Positions 24,901 through 38,690 of a stretch of 64,000 nt of DNA are shown in pieces. How positions within the stretch are numbered: the first letter of the stretch is position 1; every line of letters begins with the position of its first letter. Below the pieces are notes generated by a model. It did not search any database, was not told where the DNA came from, and worked only from the letters and a program-made list of their open reading frames with translations. Source of the stretch: Zingiber officinale (lineage: Eukaryota > Streptophyta > Magnoliopsida > Zingiberales > Zingiberaceae); NCBI RefSeq assembly GCF_018446385.1, contig NC_056002.1, forward strand, positions 33,528,636 through 33,592,635. The letters run 5' to 3'. Position numbers and translations under genes: made by a program.

Positions 24901-26146
24901 CATAGATATATTTTTTCGTAACTGAAAAGTTAAAGTTCAAACAGAATCAACAGATACCATCTTATTTGTCTTAGGCACATTCCATTCTCTAGCCTTGAGA
25001 AAGCGGATCAAAGTATGTTTCGGATTCCCCTGGTGCATATTCTGCAAACAAAACAATGAAAGATACTACAATTTTTACCCTCAATTTCAATCTACAAAAA
25101 TGTGCATAATCTTATCATTAGCAGAAACATTGTGTTTTAATGTTCACTGATATGAATCACCATAGACATACCAGACAAGATGGTAAACAATTAGTCAACC
25201 ATGTCAAAAGACAAAACATGAGCACAAAAGACTTTTGAAACCAGTGAGGCAGCATGATACAATTAATCTATGGATTAACTTAATTGATACCCAATAAGTT
25301 GTTTTTATTCCGTAGCTTATTCTGTTGAGATAGAGCATTAGAAGCATCAAAATGTATGTGCAAGTTAGAGATAATGTTAAATATAGATCCAGATCAAGTG
25401 TACTTAACGATGTCGTGTGAGTAAAAACCTTTCTCCCTTTTACACAACATTCTAAACAACCCTCTAATAACCTAGCAAAACAACATAGTATCCCATTGAC
25501 AAACAGGCGAGACAGTTAGCAAAACGAACATGATTCTATACGAGTACCAAAACATGTCCGAAATGGTCAAATATTCAAATCTTAATGATAGTCGTGCAAT
25601 TTAAAGAAATGGAAAAAAAATAATAGAGGGGTTACGCGTCTCTGTAACTCAAAAACTCACAGTCTATACAAACCAGTTTTTTGCCATCTACTGATTCGTT
25701 TGGTCAAAAAGTTGAACATGAAGAAGCAAGCACTACTATCTGCAGCGTACCAAGAATCTAACTTTCGCTTAGATCAGTAAATTTTAAAAATGCAAAATCT
25801 GATAGTTTGCCTCCATTTTAGAAAATCGATATTTTCTAAAAACTTTAGATCGGAGACACAAAATGAAGCTGTTGACAAAAATAATTCAACCAAAACCAGA
25901 GCCCAAAGCCACCAAATTACAAAGCAACCAGTTCAAAATCCCACACATCTATACGCAAATTCACAGAGGCCGTACCTGAAATGTATGCTTGAGCTTGAGA
26001 TCCACCGCAACAACTAACAAGATCCACCTACAGTCAAACAACCACAAAAAATCCCACAATATCGTATACAACGACCGATTGACAACCATACCTTGATCGA
26101 TGAGCGCGGAGAGCTGCTCCACCGCATCCTGCGAGGCGATCCCCAT
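21965..26146 (-). CDS. SEC14-like CRAL-TRIO phosphatidylinositol-transfer protein
   Basis: This is a lipid-transfer protein of the single-domain SEC14 type, resembling Arabidopsis At1g55840. It is expected to exchange phosphatidylinositol and another lipid at membranes. Eleven coding exons join in frame (minus strand): 26092-26146, 25976-26013, 24958-25041, 24808-24861, 24342-24419, 23904-23957, 23762-23821, 23584-23679, 23087-23188, 22919-22999 and 21965-22276, giving 337 residues. Seen: MGIASQDAVEQLSALIDQ, CRAL-TRIO N part HTLIRFLKAREWNV, LVECFNWRIHNQID, GIPVFAIGVGLSTFDKAS, YYIQSHIQMNEYRDRVVL, KVLDMTGLKFSSLGNLK, MATIDDLNYPEKTETYYIVN, APYIFTACWKVVKPLL and QVLDGCGRDELLKVMDYASL. The start at 26146 is the first ATG (GTG lies two codons before) and matches the family start MGI. 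Exon 2 is only 38 nt. The intron after exon 5 appears to use a GC donor. The gene is intact. Confidence 0.95.
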
Positions 26147-26409
26147 TCCCACGGCGGCGGGCCCCCAGGCGAAAAAGGGGACTCAAATTTGGTGCTCCAG
26201 ATTCAAATCGGGATCAGAACGTCGGAACTTAGGACCTCGATTCCAAACCTCGAGGCTCCCAGAGGAGAAATCGAGTGGCGTGAGCTGACCGCCGTCGCCC
26301 TTCTCGCTCTCTTCCCCCCTCCCTCCACTGCCGCCTCCGGCATTTTTATATCTCTGTCTGGATCTACGGATCAAACGGGTCCACGTGGGTCCCGCAGCCA
26401 ACTCCAATC

Positions 26410-27081
26410 ATATACATGGCAAAAAACACAGGGTGTAAATTTTAAATGAGTCATCAAGAACCCTCACTAAGCATTCACCACGTGGCGACATATGGAAGAC
26501 CGGGAGGCATTGTAAGTTGAAGGAAGAGCTTGGACGCGATCCAGATCGTTAATACCAAATATTGTTTTATTTTTTATTTTCTTCAATGTACTTTTGCATT
26601 TAAAATTTTCACCAGCTTTTGTTGACTTTGTTTAGAATTAGTTGACCTGTTAAAATTTGAAAAAAAAAACAAGTTAAATTGCGCGTGTTATCTAAATATT
26701 GAATTTAGAATATTGTTTTTGGATTTTAGAGGGGTCAACCGGTAAAAGATTCCATTTGATGTAGAATAGTCATGAGTCATGACTGTGCAGGTGACAAAAG
26801 TTTTGTTATGATTTTGAAAAGATTGAAGACTTATTTATGAATCGACAGATACGTCTCTTTTTAAACGCAATTTCCTTGCGCTCAGGTCCGTAGAATATAA
26901 GTCGTTTTTTATATTTAAAAGTTAAAGACAAATAGACGCTATTTTTAATGGATTTTCCATCCAAGCAACTCATTTATAATTATCCATCATTCTTTAATAT
27001 ACTTCCTATATTATTATTTCCTATTACTCAGTCTTATAAGTACAAGATACTTCTATATTTGAATAATTACAATCCATAGTT
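26410..27081. other. Spacer upstream of the SEC14 gene
   Basis: This is promoter and AT-rich spacer ending at the first long retrotransposon fossil. Words similar to 26640-26960 (gattttgaaaagattgaa, tttatgaatcg) recur near 37300-37450, hinting at a shared decayed repeat. Confidence 0.4.
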
Positions 27082-28050
27082 ATTATTGTGGGTCTCAGTA
27101 CAGTCAATTAGAAGGGATGAATATCCTACAAATTAGATGAGATAATATTTTTGCTTTCTATCTTAGTAAAGACAAATATAAGTTAACTGATTAAATATAA
27201 AATAGGATAAGAAAGAGGTACAAAATTTTTACTTAGTTATAATCGGGAATGCGGTTAATCCGAGATAGGAATCAACTCACTAGTAGTTATCCTTCGATGA
27301 AGGTGGAGTAGTCTCTTACAGACGATGATAACGCAGAATTACAAAGCATAATTATCGAGATGGAAGTATAAAGTTCGTAAACAAATGTTGTGTGAATGAA
27401 GAGAATCAGAGCTTTATTTATATCCCACTGGTCGAAATAGCCGTTTTGATGATGTGGCACTCCCAGGCGCTTGGACCTGATCCGGGTGCCCCCAGCGGTG
27501 CACTTTATCTGCTCACAACGGCTATGCAACGGTTCGGCTTTTGGACCGGTCCGGGATCTTGGAGTACTGCTGACATGGACTTAAACATCACAAGTCAACT
27601 TTATGTTGACTTGTTCGGCTTTTGCTCCAGTCGCTTTGGATGATTTCTCTGGTCATCCGGAGTTGAGCTCACACGAACGCAACTCCGGTCTTCTGCTCTG
27701 GATTCTCATCCCTCGAAAGCACCACGCTCATCCTTCTCGCTCCACATGCATACTCTTTCATAAATTCTCGTCCCTCAGATATACCGAGCCTGTCGACTCA
27801 CTTCTCGTATCATCCTTCTAGTCTGCTACATCTTCTGTTTGTTTTCTTGTGTTCCTAAGTCCCTGCACATTTAGACACAAGACATAAAAAAAAATGCAAA
27901 GCCTAACTTAATCCAATTTATCACATCATAACTTACCCAGCGTACTTATAATCTCTCCCTTTTTTATGTGCATCAACCCAAGTTAAGTTAGGATAATAAC
28001 AAACAATAAATTAAGTGAACATAAAATATTACAATTAAGTACAAGTAAAA

Positions 28051-28802
28051 TGATGCGATAGTAATTGGGGGGGGGGGGGAATGGGCTCACCAATAATGGT
28101 CGAGCGGAGGTCGACTACAATTGCCGATCGAGGCAGGCAATGGCCGAAGCAGAACGTTACGGCTAGGTCGTCAGGTGCTTAGTATGGATCAAGGAACGAG
28201 ACCAGAGCGCTTGTCCGATAGGGCGAAGACAATTTACTGGATCCAGTTATCGTAGGGAAGAGCAGTCGAAGCGGACTGGGTGGAAGGGTCCCCAACTGAG
28301 CGATTACCCTGCTTGGGACGAGCAGAGAGATCATTGACGTATCTCTTAGTATCCTTCTAGGAGATAGTACCACCGACACAAGACATGGTCAACAGGCAGA
28401 TCGTACGGCAGAAGCTTCCATTGTCTCATCAAGGATTTGCAAGCCTTCTTAAGGTATAGTGTCAGAGATACCTTTTTGACATGTCCTTTTATGGGATAGT
28501 TGGGAAAGTGTGCCCGCACCTTGGAGAGTGTGCGTGTTGCCCACCAGGGCACTATATAAAGGGGGGTCTATGTATTGGGGGATACACGTTATTCACTAAT
28601 ATCCACGTCTGTGTTTACTGTTGCTGCACTTCCTTCCATCTTCTCGGTGACTGACTTAAGCGTCGGAGGGCCAACGCTGGGGACCCTTTCCCTGGCTCGA
28701 CACTGACGTTTCTTGTGTTGCAGAGCGGAGTGAGATCTACATCCAGTCAACATAGAAGTCACATCTTCAGCTAGCCATCTCCACGATTTTCGGACAGGAT
28801 TA
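28051..28802 (-). mobile_element. Solo LTR nested in the 27087-34555 fossil
   Basis: This is a 752-bp LTR fossil in minus orientation with a perfect target duplication taaaa (28046-28050 and 28803-28807). The minus-strand start has CCTGTCCG and the end has CGCATCA, like the LTRs at 11485 and 38859. It holds a poly-G run near 28067-28079 and a TATA-like site near 28552. Confidence 0.8.
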
Positions 28803-29739
28803 TAAAATATTGCAAATAATTAACTCTCCTTAATTGCTAAACTTATCTCTCGTTTTGATCACATCAAAAAATAAGGGTAAAAAGAGAAAAAATCTAAAAA
28901 AACTTTTCTAAGGGTGATTTGAATAGTGAGCAAGATTAAGAAATTTTTTCAAGAAATATTTTTTGAATATATGAATTTTTAAAAATTAAAAACTAGATTT
29001 GTCAAAAATAATTTTAAAATTATTTTAGAGTCTCAAAATTTTTTGAAAAATCTTTATCAACAATAATCTTACTAATTTAAGAACATGATAAAAATTTAAA
29101 AATATTTTTATTTTAATCGTAGAAAATATTTTAAACAGATAGAGTTTATTTTCAAAAATAAAATTTTAAAAATAGAAATGATCATCTAAAAATTTTATTT
29201 TTCTTACCATCTAAAATCTAACGTTAACTTCCTAAAAAAAAAAAAAATCTGATTTTTCAAAATTAATCTCCAAAATAATTTTAAATTTTAAATTACATAT
29301 TTTGATTGAAAATTCATAAAATCGTAAACATTTTTATACCAATAGATTATTTATATTTGCAACACAACGAAAAAATTTCAACAAAAAATATGAATGACAA
29401 GTATATAACATAATTAATTTTGCAAACAAAAACTAAAGCAAATTAAATTAATACACACATAAACATTTATTTAAACTATGCATGATTTAGGTACCTAAAA
29501 TAATATTTTACCTACTAGATTAATAAGATATTTTCTTAGAATATATTTTCTTATTATTTTTCTAATTTAGTCCTTGTGAAATCTAAAGTACCAATTTAGT
29601 CCTCTTTTATAATTTTGAAAATTATTGTGAAGAAATAGGATTTAAGCTTGCAAAATTTTTCAAGAATTCTATTTGTTTTTTTTTAATTTAATATTTTCAC
29701 TTTTAATTCTATCAAACTCTTCTAATGGATATGCTTTAG

Positions 29740-30840
29740 CTAAATAATTTTAAATTTAGTATTATCCTTTTTCAATTTAACATACTTAGACCTTAACTTG
29801 TAAAAAGATATAGACATTGATTTAATACCTAAGTATAACGGATTAGGAGGTAAAAGATATATCCCATTTACTATGCATGTCTGTGATGGAGCTTGACTCT
29901 CCCGCTTCATTATTGCGGTCTTCAGAAGTATCTCTCCTTCATCGATACTTTCAATACTCATTTCGGATGAGCTTACTTTATCTTCGGCTTCTTGATGACT
30001 TGCCATAAGTGCAAGTCTGGTGTAGGCTTCAATATCTGATTTTGATGACGACGATTCGTCTCATGTCACCTTAAGGTTTTTATGCTTCGTTCGTGATGGC
30101 CTTTTGTTCTTGTCTTTTTCTTTTAATTTTGGGAAGTTATCTTTGATGTGCCCTTCTTCATCACAGTTATAACATTTGATCTTTCTTTTGCCTCTTGGAT
30201 TTTTCATGTCTTGCAACTCATTAAACTTATTAGATCTAAAAGTCTTTTTGAATTTTCTTACTATATATGCTTGTTGATCCGAGTCGAGTGAGGAGTCTGA
30301 TTCTTGTTTAATCTTTTTAGCTTTGAAAGCTAGGTTTTGAGTTGACTCCTTTTTATTTCTTAGACATGCACATCGAATTTCGTGTAATTCTAAAGTTGAA
30401 AATAGACTTTCTAAGGTACTTACCTTAAGATCCTTAGAAATATAGAATGAATCTACTATGGATGTCCAATCTGAAGTTCTTGGAAAGGCATTAAAAGTGT
30501 ATCGGAGAGAGTCTCGATTTATTACCATCTCTCAGAGGTTGGTGATTCCGGTGATTAGTTCTTTGAGTTTGGCATGTAGTTGAGCAACTATTTCCCCTTC
30601 TTTAAATCGGAGGTTGCTGAGTTGGTTCCAGAGTAGATCTCTACTTGCTAGGTTTGCCTCCAAGGTTCCTTTATGTAGCTCAAGAAACTTCTCCCATAGC
30701 TCTTTGGTTGACTCGTAGGCTCCGATCTGGTTGACTTCTTGAGGCAGCAAAACACTGAGCAAATGAAACTTTGCTTTGTCGTTGGCCATGAAGTCCGCTT
30801 GCTCTTTCTTGGTCTAGTAGTGTTCTTCTTTTTTGGCTTC
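29740..30840 (-). pseudogene. Gag (UBN2) region of the 27087-34555 fossil, broken
   Basis: Minus-strand reading frames show copia-type gag features: KELWEKFLELHKGTLEANL, then a stretch typical of UBN2 with LKELITGI, and a zinc-knuckle-like CYNCDEEGHIKD followed by a basic lysine-rich tail. The same order is seen in the gag of 52081-56419. It encoded the particle-forming protein of the element and is broken here. No protease, integrase or RT signature follows it. Confidence 0.75.
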
Positions 30841-30942
30841 GTGTTGATCTATGAGTGCTACAAAATCATACTTGATAGTTAATAAAATATCAAAGTTAAT
30901 TTTAAAAAATACCTCTATTTTTACTTTCCAGTTAGCGAAGTT

Positions 30943-33455
30943 TGTTAAAGTATATATTAAAAGTCTAGCTTTTTGTAAACAATTATTTTGAAATAAGAAT
31001 CACATTGGTTAAATGTCTATATTTATGTTAAGTGTAGTTGTCCGTTTAATTTATATTGTAGATAACATGGTGTGAGAAGACACACAGAAGTTCATGTTAT
31101 CATTTCCTTATAAATTATAAACAGTTGCTCACAACCAAAATGGAATGGGGCAAACCATTGGAGCGGTTATAGTGTAATTAGATATTAGTTTATCTTGACT
31201 AATAAATTACACTAGTACACTATGAGTGTATTGAGCAGAACCATTTGAGGTAGTTTCTTTTTATACTGACTATATAAAAGAACAAAACCTTTGTTATTAT
31301 AGAAGTGTGTACTCTTAATCATGATATAATAACAAGCACGTATATTTAATATTTATTTCTTTAATTTATCAAAGGGTGCGATTTAGCTCGTTAAATCAAT
31401 AGGTCCGATAAGTTGAGAAATGATATTATTTATATGGTGTGTTGTTGATTATAGAATGAAACTGTGTCCTAGTAATTTAGGTTGATGATTGCCCCTTGAG
31501 GAGCTCATAAGGATTGTCATGTAAACCCTGCAGGTGGACTTAGTCCGACATGACGATAAGGTTGAGTGGTACTACTCTTGAAGCTAGATATTAATTAAGT
31601 GAGTTGTCAATAACTCATTTAATTAGTGGGCATTTAATATCTTAAACACAGGGAGACTAACACACTCATAATAAGAAGGAACCCATATTGTAATATGAGA
31701 TTGGTGTGGTAGTGCAACAATAAGTCTTTAGTGGTATGAGTTATTATTGATGAACTTGAGTTGGGTGTTCGGGGCGAAGACGGGAATCTTAAGTTCATCG
31801 GGAGACCAAAGTCAATTCCTCTTCCAGGTCCCTATTGTAGCCTCTTATATAAAGCCTTATATCCACCCAAAGCCTAGCTTCTTAAGGCTCAAGCTAGGGC
31901 CGGCCAAGCCTTGCTTGGAGACCAAGCAAGGGGCCAGCCAAGCTAAGCTTGGAGCCCAAGCTAGGGCCGACCAAGCCTTTCTTGGTACCCAAGCAAGGGG
32001 CCGACCACACACAAGAAGAAGGAAGTTTTATTTTTTGTAAAATCTTTCCTTTTATAGAAATCCATTAAAAGGATTTAAAAGGATGATTTCAATATAAAAC
32101 TTTCCTTTTTTAGATTGGTAATAAAAGAAAATAAAAGAGAATTTTTATTTTGTTAAAAACTTTCCTTTTATGTTGGTTTTAAAAGAGAGTTTTAAATTTT
32201 AAAATATTTCCTTTTATAGTTTTCTACAAAGGAATAAAAGAGATATTTGAAATCTTTCCTTATTTGTAGTTATCTATAATGTGAAAGAAAGATTTTAATT
32301 TTTGTTATAAAACTTTCCTTTTTGAAACCGTGTTTTATTTTAAATCTTATCTTTTATAGATATTCAGAAAAGGATTTAAAAGAGATAGATTTATTTTATA
32401 AAATATTCTTTTTATAACTATTCACAAAAGGGATTTTAAAAGAGAGATTTTAATTTTTGTTTAAAATCTTTCATTGCTTGGAGAACAAGCTTGTGGCCGG
32501 CCATGCTATGATAAGAAAGAAAGTTTTATTTTTTATTACAAAACTTTCCTTTTTTGCCAAGACCAAGGAATATAAAAGAGAAGGAGAGGGTGCCTCACCT
32601 CATAACACATCTTCTATTCCTCTCTATTCTTCCTTGGTGGCCAACCCTTGCTCTTTCTCTTCTCTCCTTTTGTTTTCTCTCTTGGAGGCCGGTGGCATCA
32701 ATTGGTGGTGATCTCTTGGTGGTCGGTTGCTTGAAGGAGAAGAAGAAGAGAAGGAAGCTCTTTTGTCTAGCATCCTTTGGAGGATAGTTGACGTGGCCGG
32801 ATCTTGGAAGCTTTGGAAGAAGCTTGGGTGGACTACCTCTCTGAAGATCGTCGCCAACACGACGCTCAAGAGAAGGAGAGGAATACAATAGAAGATCAAG
32901 ATGTCTATAAGCTACGAAAGATATAACTGGTTATTAGTTTCCGCATCATGACTAGTTCATCCTTTTGTATAGATCTTGTAAAACCAAACACAAGAGGTTA
33001 TCAGTTTTAAGTTATCATTTTTGTTATCGATTTTATGTTTCGATAATGTGTTTCTATTGAGATCTCTATAGTTAAACCTAGTTTATTATAAGAAGTTAAA
33101 TATCCAATTTCTCTGTGAGGCTTTGTCTAGAAAGTGGTGGATGAGCCTATACCTAAGAAGGCCTAGTGCCTCGCCATGTTTAACTTGGAAGCAGATCTTA
33201 GAAATAGATATTTGATAACTTCTGTAATATGGTTTAACTTAGGAAGATCACATCGGTTGAACTTGGAGTAAGAATGATAAGTTTCGTTCCCAATCCAAGT
33301 TTAACTTCTAAAGGGAAATTTGGATTAATAATGTTAAACATCGTTTGCAATCCAAATGTAATTTTAGTAGAGCACATGGACAGCTAGGATAGTTCTATGC
33401 TTGTACAAATTTTTGTACAGGGGAACTAGGACGGTATTCTGAGTAGCAACCAACA
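30943..33455 (+). mobile_element. Large solo-LTR-like unit, copy 1 of 3 (2.5 kb)
   Basis: The ends are TGTTAAAG and AACCAACA. The flanks aagtt (30938-30942) and aagtc (33456-33460) fit a 5-bp duplication. It interrupts the internal region of the 27087-34555 element. Inside are shared landmarks: ttaaacacagggagactaac, GGCCGGCC and AAGCTTGG hairpin words around 31890-32000, AT-rich blocks, then a TATA-like tataaaag at about 32572. It matches the units at 34699 and 43674. The layout resembles Angela/BARE-type copia LTRs, without an internal region. Confidence 0.8.
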
Positions 33456-34698
33456 AAGTCTCCCTCGAACTTTGACGGATGAATACTCATTTTGTCCATC
33501 TCTATGCTGCTTTAGTCGGTGGTTAGTCTTTCTGAGACAGTTGGACATTGATACCACTTGTTAGTCCCGGTGCAGCCAACTAGAGGAGGGTGAATAGCCT
33601 GTAAGTTAGATTAGACAATTTTTTTGCTTTTTTATCTTAGCAAAGACAAACACAAGTTAACTAAACAACAAATAATTAAACATAAAACAAAATAAGAAAG
33701 AGGTACAAAACTTTTACTTATTTATAACTGGGGATGTTGTTAATCCAAGGCAAGAATCAACTCACTAGTAGTTTTCCTTCGATGAAGGTGGAGTAGCCTC
33801 TTTACAGATGATGATAGCGTAGAATTACAAAGCAAAATTAATGAGATGGAAGTATAAAGTTGGTAAACAAGTGTTGTGTGAATGAAAAGGACCAGTGCTC
33901 TATTTATAGCTCACTGGTCGAAATAGCCATTTTGATGATGTGACACTCTCAAGCGCCTAAACCTAATCGAGATGCCCCAATGATGCACTTTATATGCTCG
34001 CAATGGTCCAATGATAAAACTTTATCCTTGTCGGGGCGCCTGGACCGATCTGGACGCCTGGAGTGCTGTTGACATGGACTCGAACATCATCCACAATAAC
34101 GTCTCTTCGACGAGGCGCCCCTGCTGTGCCATGGCAGTCTGAGCGCCATGATCCTATCCGGGCGCTTGGACCATGTCCAGCCGCCTTGATAAGTTAACTT
34201 TGTGTTGACTTGTCTGACTTCTACTCCGATTTCTTTGGATGATTTCTCTTGTCATCCAGAGTTGAGCTCACCCAAACCCAACTCCGATTTTCTCTCCTCG
34301 AGCAGTCTTCCGCTCAGCTTCTGGTCCCTCGAAAGTATCGTGCGCATCCTTCTCGCTTCATCGGCATACTTTTCCGTGTCTTCTCGTCCTTCAAATGCAT
34401 CGAGCTAGTCAACTCGCTTCCTGTGTCATCTTTCTTGTCCACTTCATCTTTCACTAGACTTCTTGTGTTTTTAAGTTCCTACATACTTAAACACAAAAAC
34501 ACAGAGCCTAACTTAACCCGGTTGATTATATCTAAACTTAGTCAGGGTACTTATAATTACTATGTAAATATTGTCGAACAAAATAAATACATAAGTCTAT
34601 ATTGTAATAGCTATAAAACTAAAGCTACTATAATATAATTACGATTTTGTAGCTACTATAATGTAATATTATTAAATAAAATAAATTTATATTGTAGT

Positions 34699-37090
34699 TG
34701 TTGGTTGCTACTCGGAAAACCTAATGGTTCCACTGTACAAAAATTTTGTACAAAGGTCTGAACCTTTTTCCTATCTACCATGTGTTCTTTTAAATTAAAC
34801 TTGGATCGCCTGCGGAACTTAACACGTTTGATCCAAATTTAATCTATTTGTTCTTTTAGGTTTTGACTTGGATCTCCTGCGGAACTTAACACGTTCGATC
34901 CAAATCTCCTAGGTTATTAATTCCATTAAATATTAATTTCCATAATTGGTTCCCAGTACTGACGTGGCGAGGCACATGACCTTCTTGGATATGGGAGCAA
35001 CCACCACCAACTAGACAAAACCTTTTAAGGAAAGCTAATATTTAATGTCTTAAAATAACTTTAGGTCAACCGAAAAGAACAATCAAATCACAAGGAAAAG
35101 AAAAACAAAAGAACATTACATCGAAAACAAATTCAAAACACTAAAATCATATGCCTCTTGTATTTGGTATTATTTTCAAAAATAACTAGTATGATGCGGA
35201 AAGGAAAAATACTAGTTATACCTTTTAGAAAAACCTCTTGATCTTCTAATGTATTCCTCTTCTAACCTCGGACGTTGTGTGAGCAACGATCTTCTGAGAT
35301 GAGAAACCACCAAAACACCTTCTTCTCCTCCTTGTAAGATTCGGCCAACTCAAGTGCACCTCCAAGGATGAAGAGAAAACACCACCAATGCTCCAAGGGA
35401 TGTAAGCTTTCTCTCCTTCTTCTCCAAGCTTGTATCCGGCCACAATTAGATCTCCAAAAGAAAGAAGAGGTTCGGCCACAACAAGGAGAAGAGAAAGCTT
35501 GAAGGGGCCGGCCACACCAATGAAGAAAAGAGGGAGAAGAATAATAGAAGTTGTTGTCTCATGAAGGCACCCCAACCCCCTCTTTTATATTCCTTAGCTT
35601 TGGTAAATAAGGAAATTTAATTACAATAAAATTTCCTTAATTTTCCTTGACATGAATTAATTGAGAAAAATAAAATAAAATTTCCTAATTAAACTTGTAA
35701 TGGCCGACCACATCAACAAGATCAAACAAGACAATTTCAATCAACAATTGAAATTCCTTATTTGTCTTTGGAAATTTTAAAAAATAAAATTTCCCTTTAA
35801 AATCCCTTCATGGTTGATAAAAAGAAATTTCTATAATTTTAATCTTTCAACATGTGAATAATTTTCAAAGAGAAAAAAATAAAATAAAATATCTTTCCTA
35901 TCTACAAATAAGGAAAGAGATGTAATATCTTTTCTTAATCTTTTGTAAAAGAGATATTTTAATTTTAATTCTCTTCAATAAATTATATCTTCCACATAAG
36001 AAAAATTTAAATTTAAAATTCTTTTAAATTTAATGGGGCCCGGTTACCTAAGCTTGGGTTCAAGTTAGGGCCGGCCACCCATGAACCAAGGCTTGGCCGA
36101 CCCTAGCTTGAACCACAAGCTAGCTTGGTCGGCCCCCTTATCATGGGTATGAAGGTGGGTATATGTGAGTATAGTACTCTATAAATAAGAGGCTACGATA
36201 GGGACCGAGAAGAGGAATTGATTTTGGTCTCCCGATAAAATTAAGCATCCCGTGTTCGCTCCGAACACACAACTTAATTTTATCAATAATAATTCATTCC
36301 ACTAGAGAACTATTATTAAACTACCGCACCAATCCCAAATTACATTTTTGGGCTCCTTCTTATTATGAGTGTATTAGTCTCCCTGTGTTTAAGATGTCGA
36401 ATGTCCACTAATTAAGTGAGTTACTGACAACTCATTTAATTAATATCTTAATCCAAGAATAGTACCACTCAACCTTATCGTCATGTCGGACTAAGTCCAC
36501 CTGCAGGGTTTAACATGACAATCTTTATGAGCTCATCTTGGGGACATTATCAACCTAGATTACTAGGACACAGTTTCCTTCTATAATCAACAACACACAC
36601 TATAAGTGATATCATTTCCCAACTTATCGGGCTTATTGATTTATCGAACTAAATCTCACCCATTGATAAATTAAAGAAATAAATATCAAATATATGTGCT
36701 TGTTATTATATTAGGATTAAGAGTACACACTTCCATAATAACTGAAGTATTTGTTCCTTTATAAAGTCAGTATAAAAGAAACAATCTCAAATGGTCTTAC
36801 TCAATACACTCTAAGTGTACTAGTGTAATTATATAGTCAAGATAAACTAATTCCTAATTACACTACGACCTTCCAATGGTTTGTTCCTTTCCATTTTGGT
36901 CGTGAGCTACTGTTTATAATTTATAAGGTACTGATAACATCATCTTCTGTATGTGGCACCACATACTATGTTATCTACAATATAAATTAATTGAACAACT
37001 ACAACTAAATGTAGACAATTTGACCAAATGTGATTCTTTATTCAAAATAAATATTTAAAAAAATTTAGGCTTTCAGTATATACTCTAACA
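34699..37090 (-). mobile_element. Large solo-LTR-like unit, copy 2 of 3
   Basis: This is a 2392-bp minus-strand copy of the same unit, with a perfect 5-bp target duplication gtagt (34694-34698 and 37091-37095). The plus-strand left end TGTTGGTTGCTACTCGG is the reverse of the right end of copies 1 and 3. No internal retrotransposon genes are present. Confidence 0.87.
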
Positions 37091-37095
37091 GTAGT

Positions 37096-38640
37096 AGTTA
37101 TAAAACTATAACCCTTACAATATGAATATTATTAAACCGACAAATCCGATCAAATCAGTTTAATACTGTATTTAATTATATGTGATAGAAGATAATAATA
37201 CGAAATATTATATTTGAAGATAACTATGCCATTTTATAAGCAGTGGAGGATGAAGTGGGTAATTAAAAATTAGAAGAAGCACCTTTAATAATTTTTTTTA
37301 AAAATAAGACGGTCATTTTTGTCCAAAATTATTTAGATTTTAGAGCATCAACTTTTAAAAGATTCCATTCTAGGTAGAATAGTTATTTCAAGTAGCAAAA
37401 TTTTTGGTGTGATTTTAAAAAGATTGAAAACTCATTATATTTACAAGTCGGAGGTAAGTAAAAGTTTAGTAAAATTAAATTAACCGAATTGGACCAACTG
37501 AATTTAAGAATTCTGTTCAATTAATTTAATTTTTGTTTATTATTTTTTGAAATTTGATTAGGTTTTAATTTTAAAATTCATAATTTAGTTAAATATTAAT
37601 TTAATTATTTCCATTTAAAAATATAATTAATTAAATAAAATTTAAATTTGATTAATTTAGTTTTTAAATTTTAATTAATTCGATCAAAAATTAAATTAAC
37701 TGATATTTAATTAGTTCAATTTATTCAATTTTATAGAAAAATTTGATCAATTCATTGGGTTGAAAATTTTTAAATTTGTTTAATTTTTGATTTGTTCAAT
37801 TCAATTTTAACATAATGCTTACACTGGAATATCTTATAACATTAATTTCTTACACTCCCTAGAATATAAGTGGTTTTAAATTTTAAAAAGAAAAATAAAA
37901 ACTAAAAAAATCACAAAAATAAAAATATTTGGGAAAAGTTATTTAAATCTATTCACTTTAAAAGCGAAGACAATTTCCCTCTATTTCTTAAAAGCAAATC
38001 ATTATCAAGTTAGGTGCTTTGTCAATTTATGATATTAAATTTTGAAATAAAAAAATTAAGGAGGATATCGTCTTTGATTTGTAGAAAGAAATATTTGACA
38101 AGTTGACTTTTAATAAGTTAAAAACTTTTGGTGTGACGAAGAATGCACGTAAAAAGGTGTGGAATTAATTGATGGATTGCTTATCTAGTAAACACTAATT
38201 AAAAAGGTTGGTGGATTGCTAATTATCTAATAAACACTAAATAAAACGTGATTCGTTATGATGTAGCTAGATTATTCGGTGGGGGATGTGATGTTTGGTT
38301 TGCTAAAATGGAGACATGAAAGCCGACTCATGACATAAATTTTAAGCGATAAGGTAGGTATCATAATCAAGAATTAATGTCGATTCAAAAGGAAATCGAC
38401 AATTGTGATGGATGGATTATCGGATCATAATTGATCGAATGATACACTTTTGAGATAACATTTGATGATTGGATCGGAGAGGAATGTGATTCGATGTAAT
38501 TTGATGATATGATTACTAGTGCATCAAAGTGTATCGTAACGGACTTGGATATTCTCAAGACAATATCATCATCTCATAGTGTGTTTATAGAAGATTAACT
38601 ACGAAAGATTACAAAAAAAATTGGTTGCCGATAGATCAAA
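37096..38640. other. AT-rich spacer with repeated AATT words
   Basis: No gene is supported. Stretch 37440-37830 is a dense field of aattaa, ttaattt and ttcaatt words that looks like a worn foldback or satellite-like repeat. Stretch 38240-38640 is less biased but shows no recognised protein. Confidence 0.4.
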
Positions 38641-38690
38641 GGTGAGAATTACCGACACATGATATGAACTAAGAACAAATTTGCAACGTT

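Larger units (their letters stand above)
27087..34555 (-). mobile_element. Ty1/copia-type LTR retrotransposon fossil, gag only
   Basis: This fossil runs on the minus strand. The 5' LTR is 33559-34555 and the 3' LTR is 27087-27950. They match along their length. Flanks attat (27082-27086) and attac (34556-34560) fit a 5-bp target duplication. A primer-site-like sequence complementary to initiator Met-tRNA adjoins the 5' LTR near 33550. The interior shows a copia-type gag (UBN2) and no pol. Two solo LTRs are inserted: 28051-28802 and 30943-33455. It is broken in many places. LTR differences suggest it is older than the 52081-56419 copy. Confidence 0.8.

Noticed and set aside
26183-26407. Open frame upstream of the SEC14 start
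   Set aside because: It is GC-rich leader and promoter sequence in another frame, with no domain.
32554-32899. Open frames on both strands in the 2.5 kb unit
   Set aside because: They lie in the transcribed part of the LTR-like unit, are not kept in the other copies, and lack any domain.
37440-37830. Possible MITE
   Set aside because: Word density is explained by AATT-rich composition. No matching ends or target duplication could be found.
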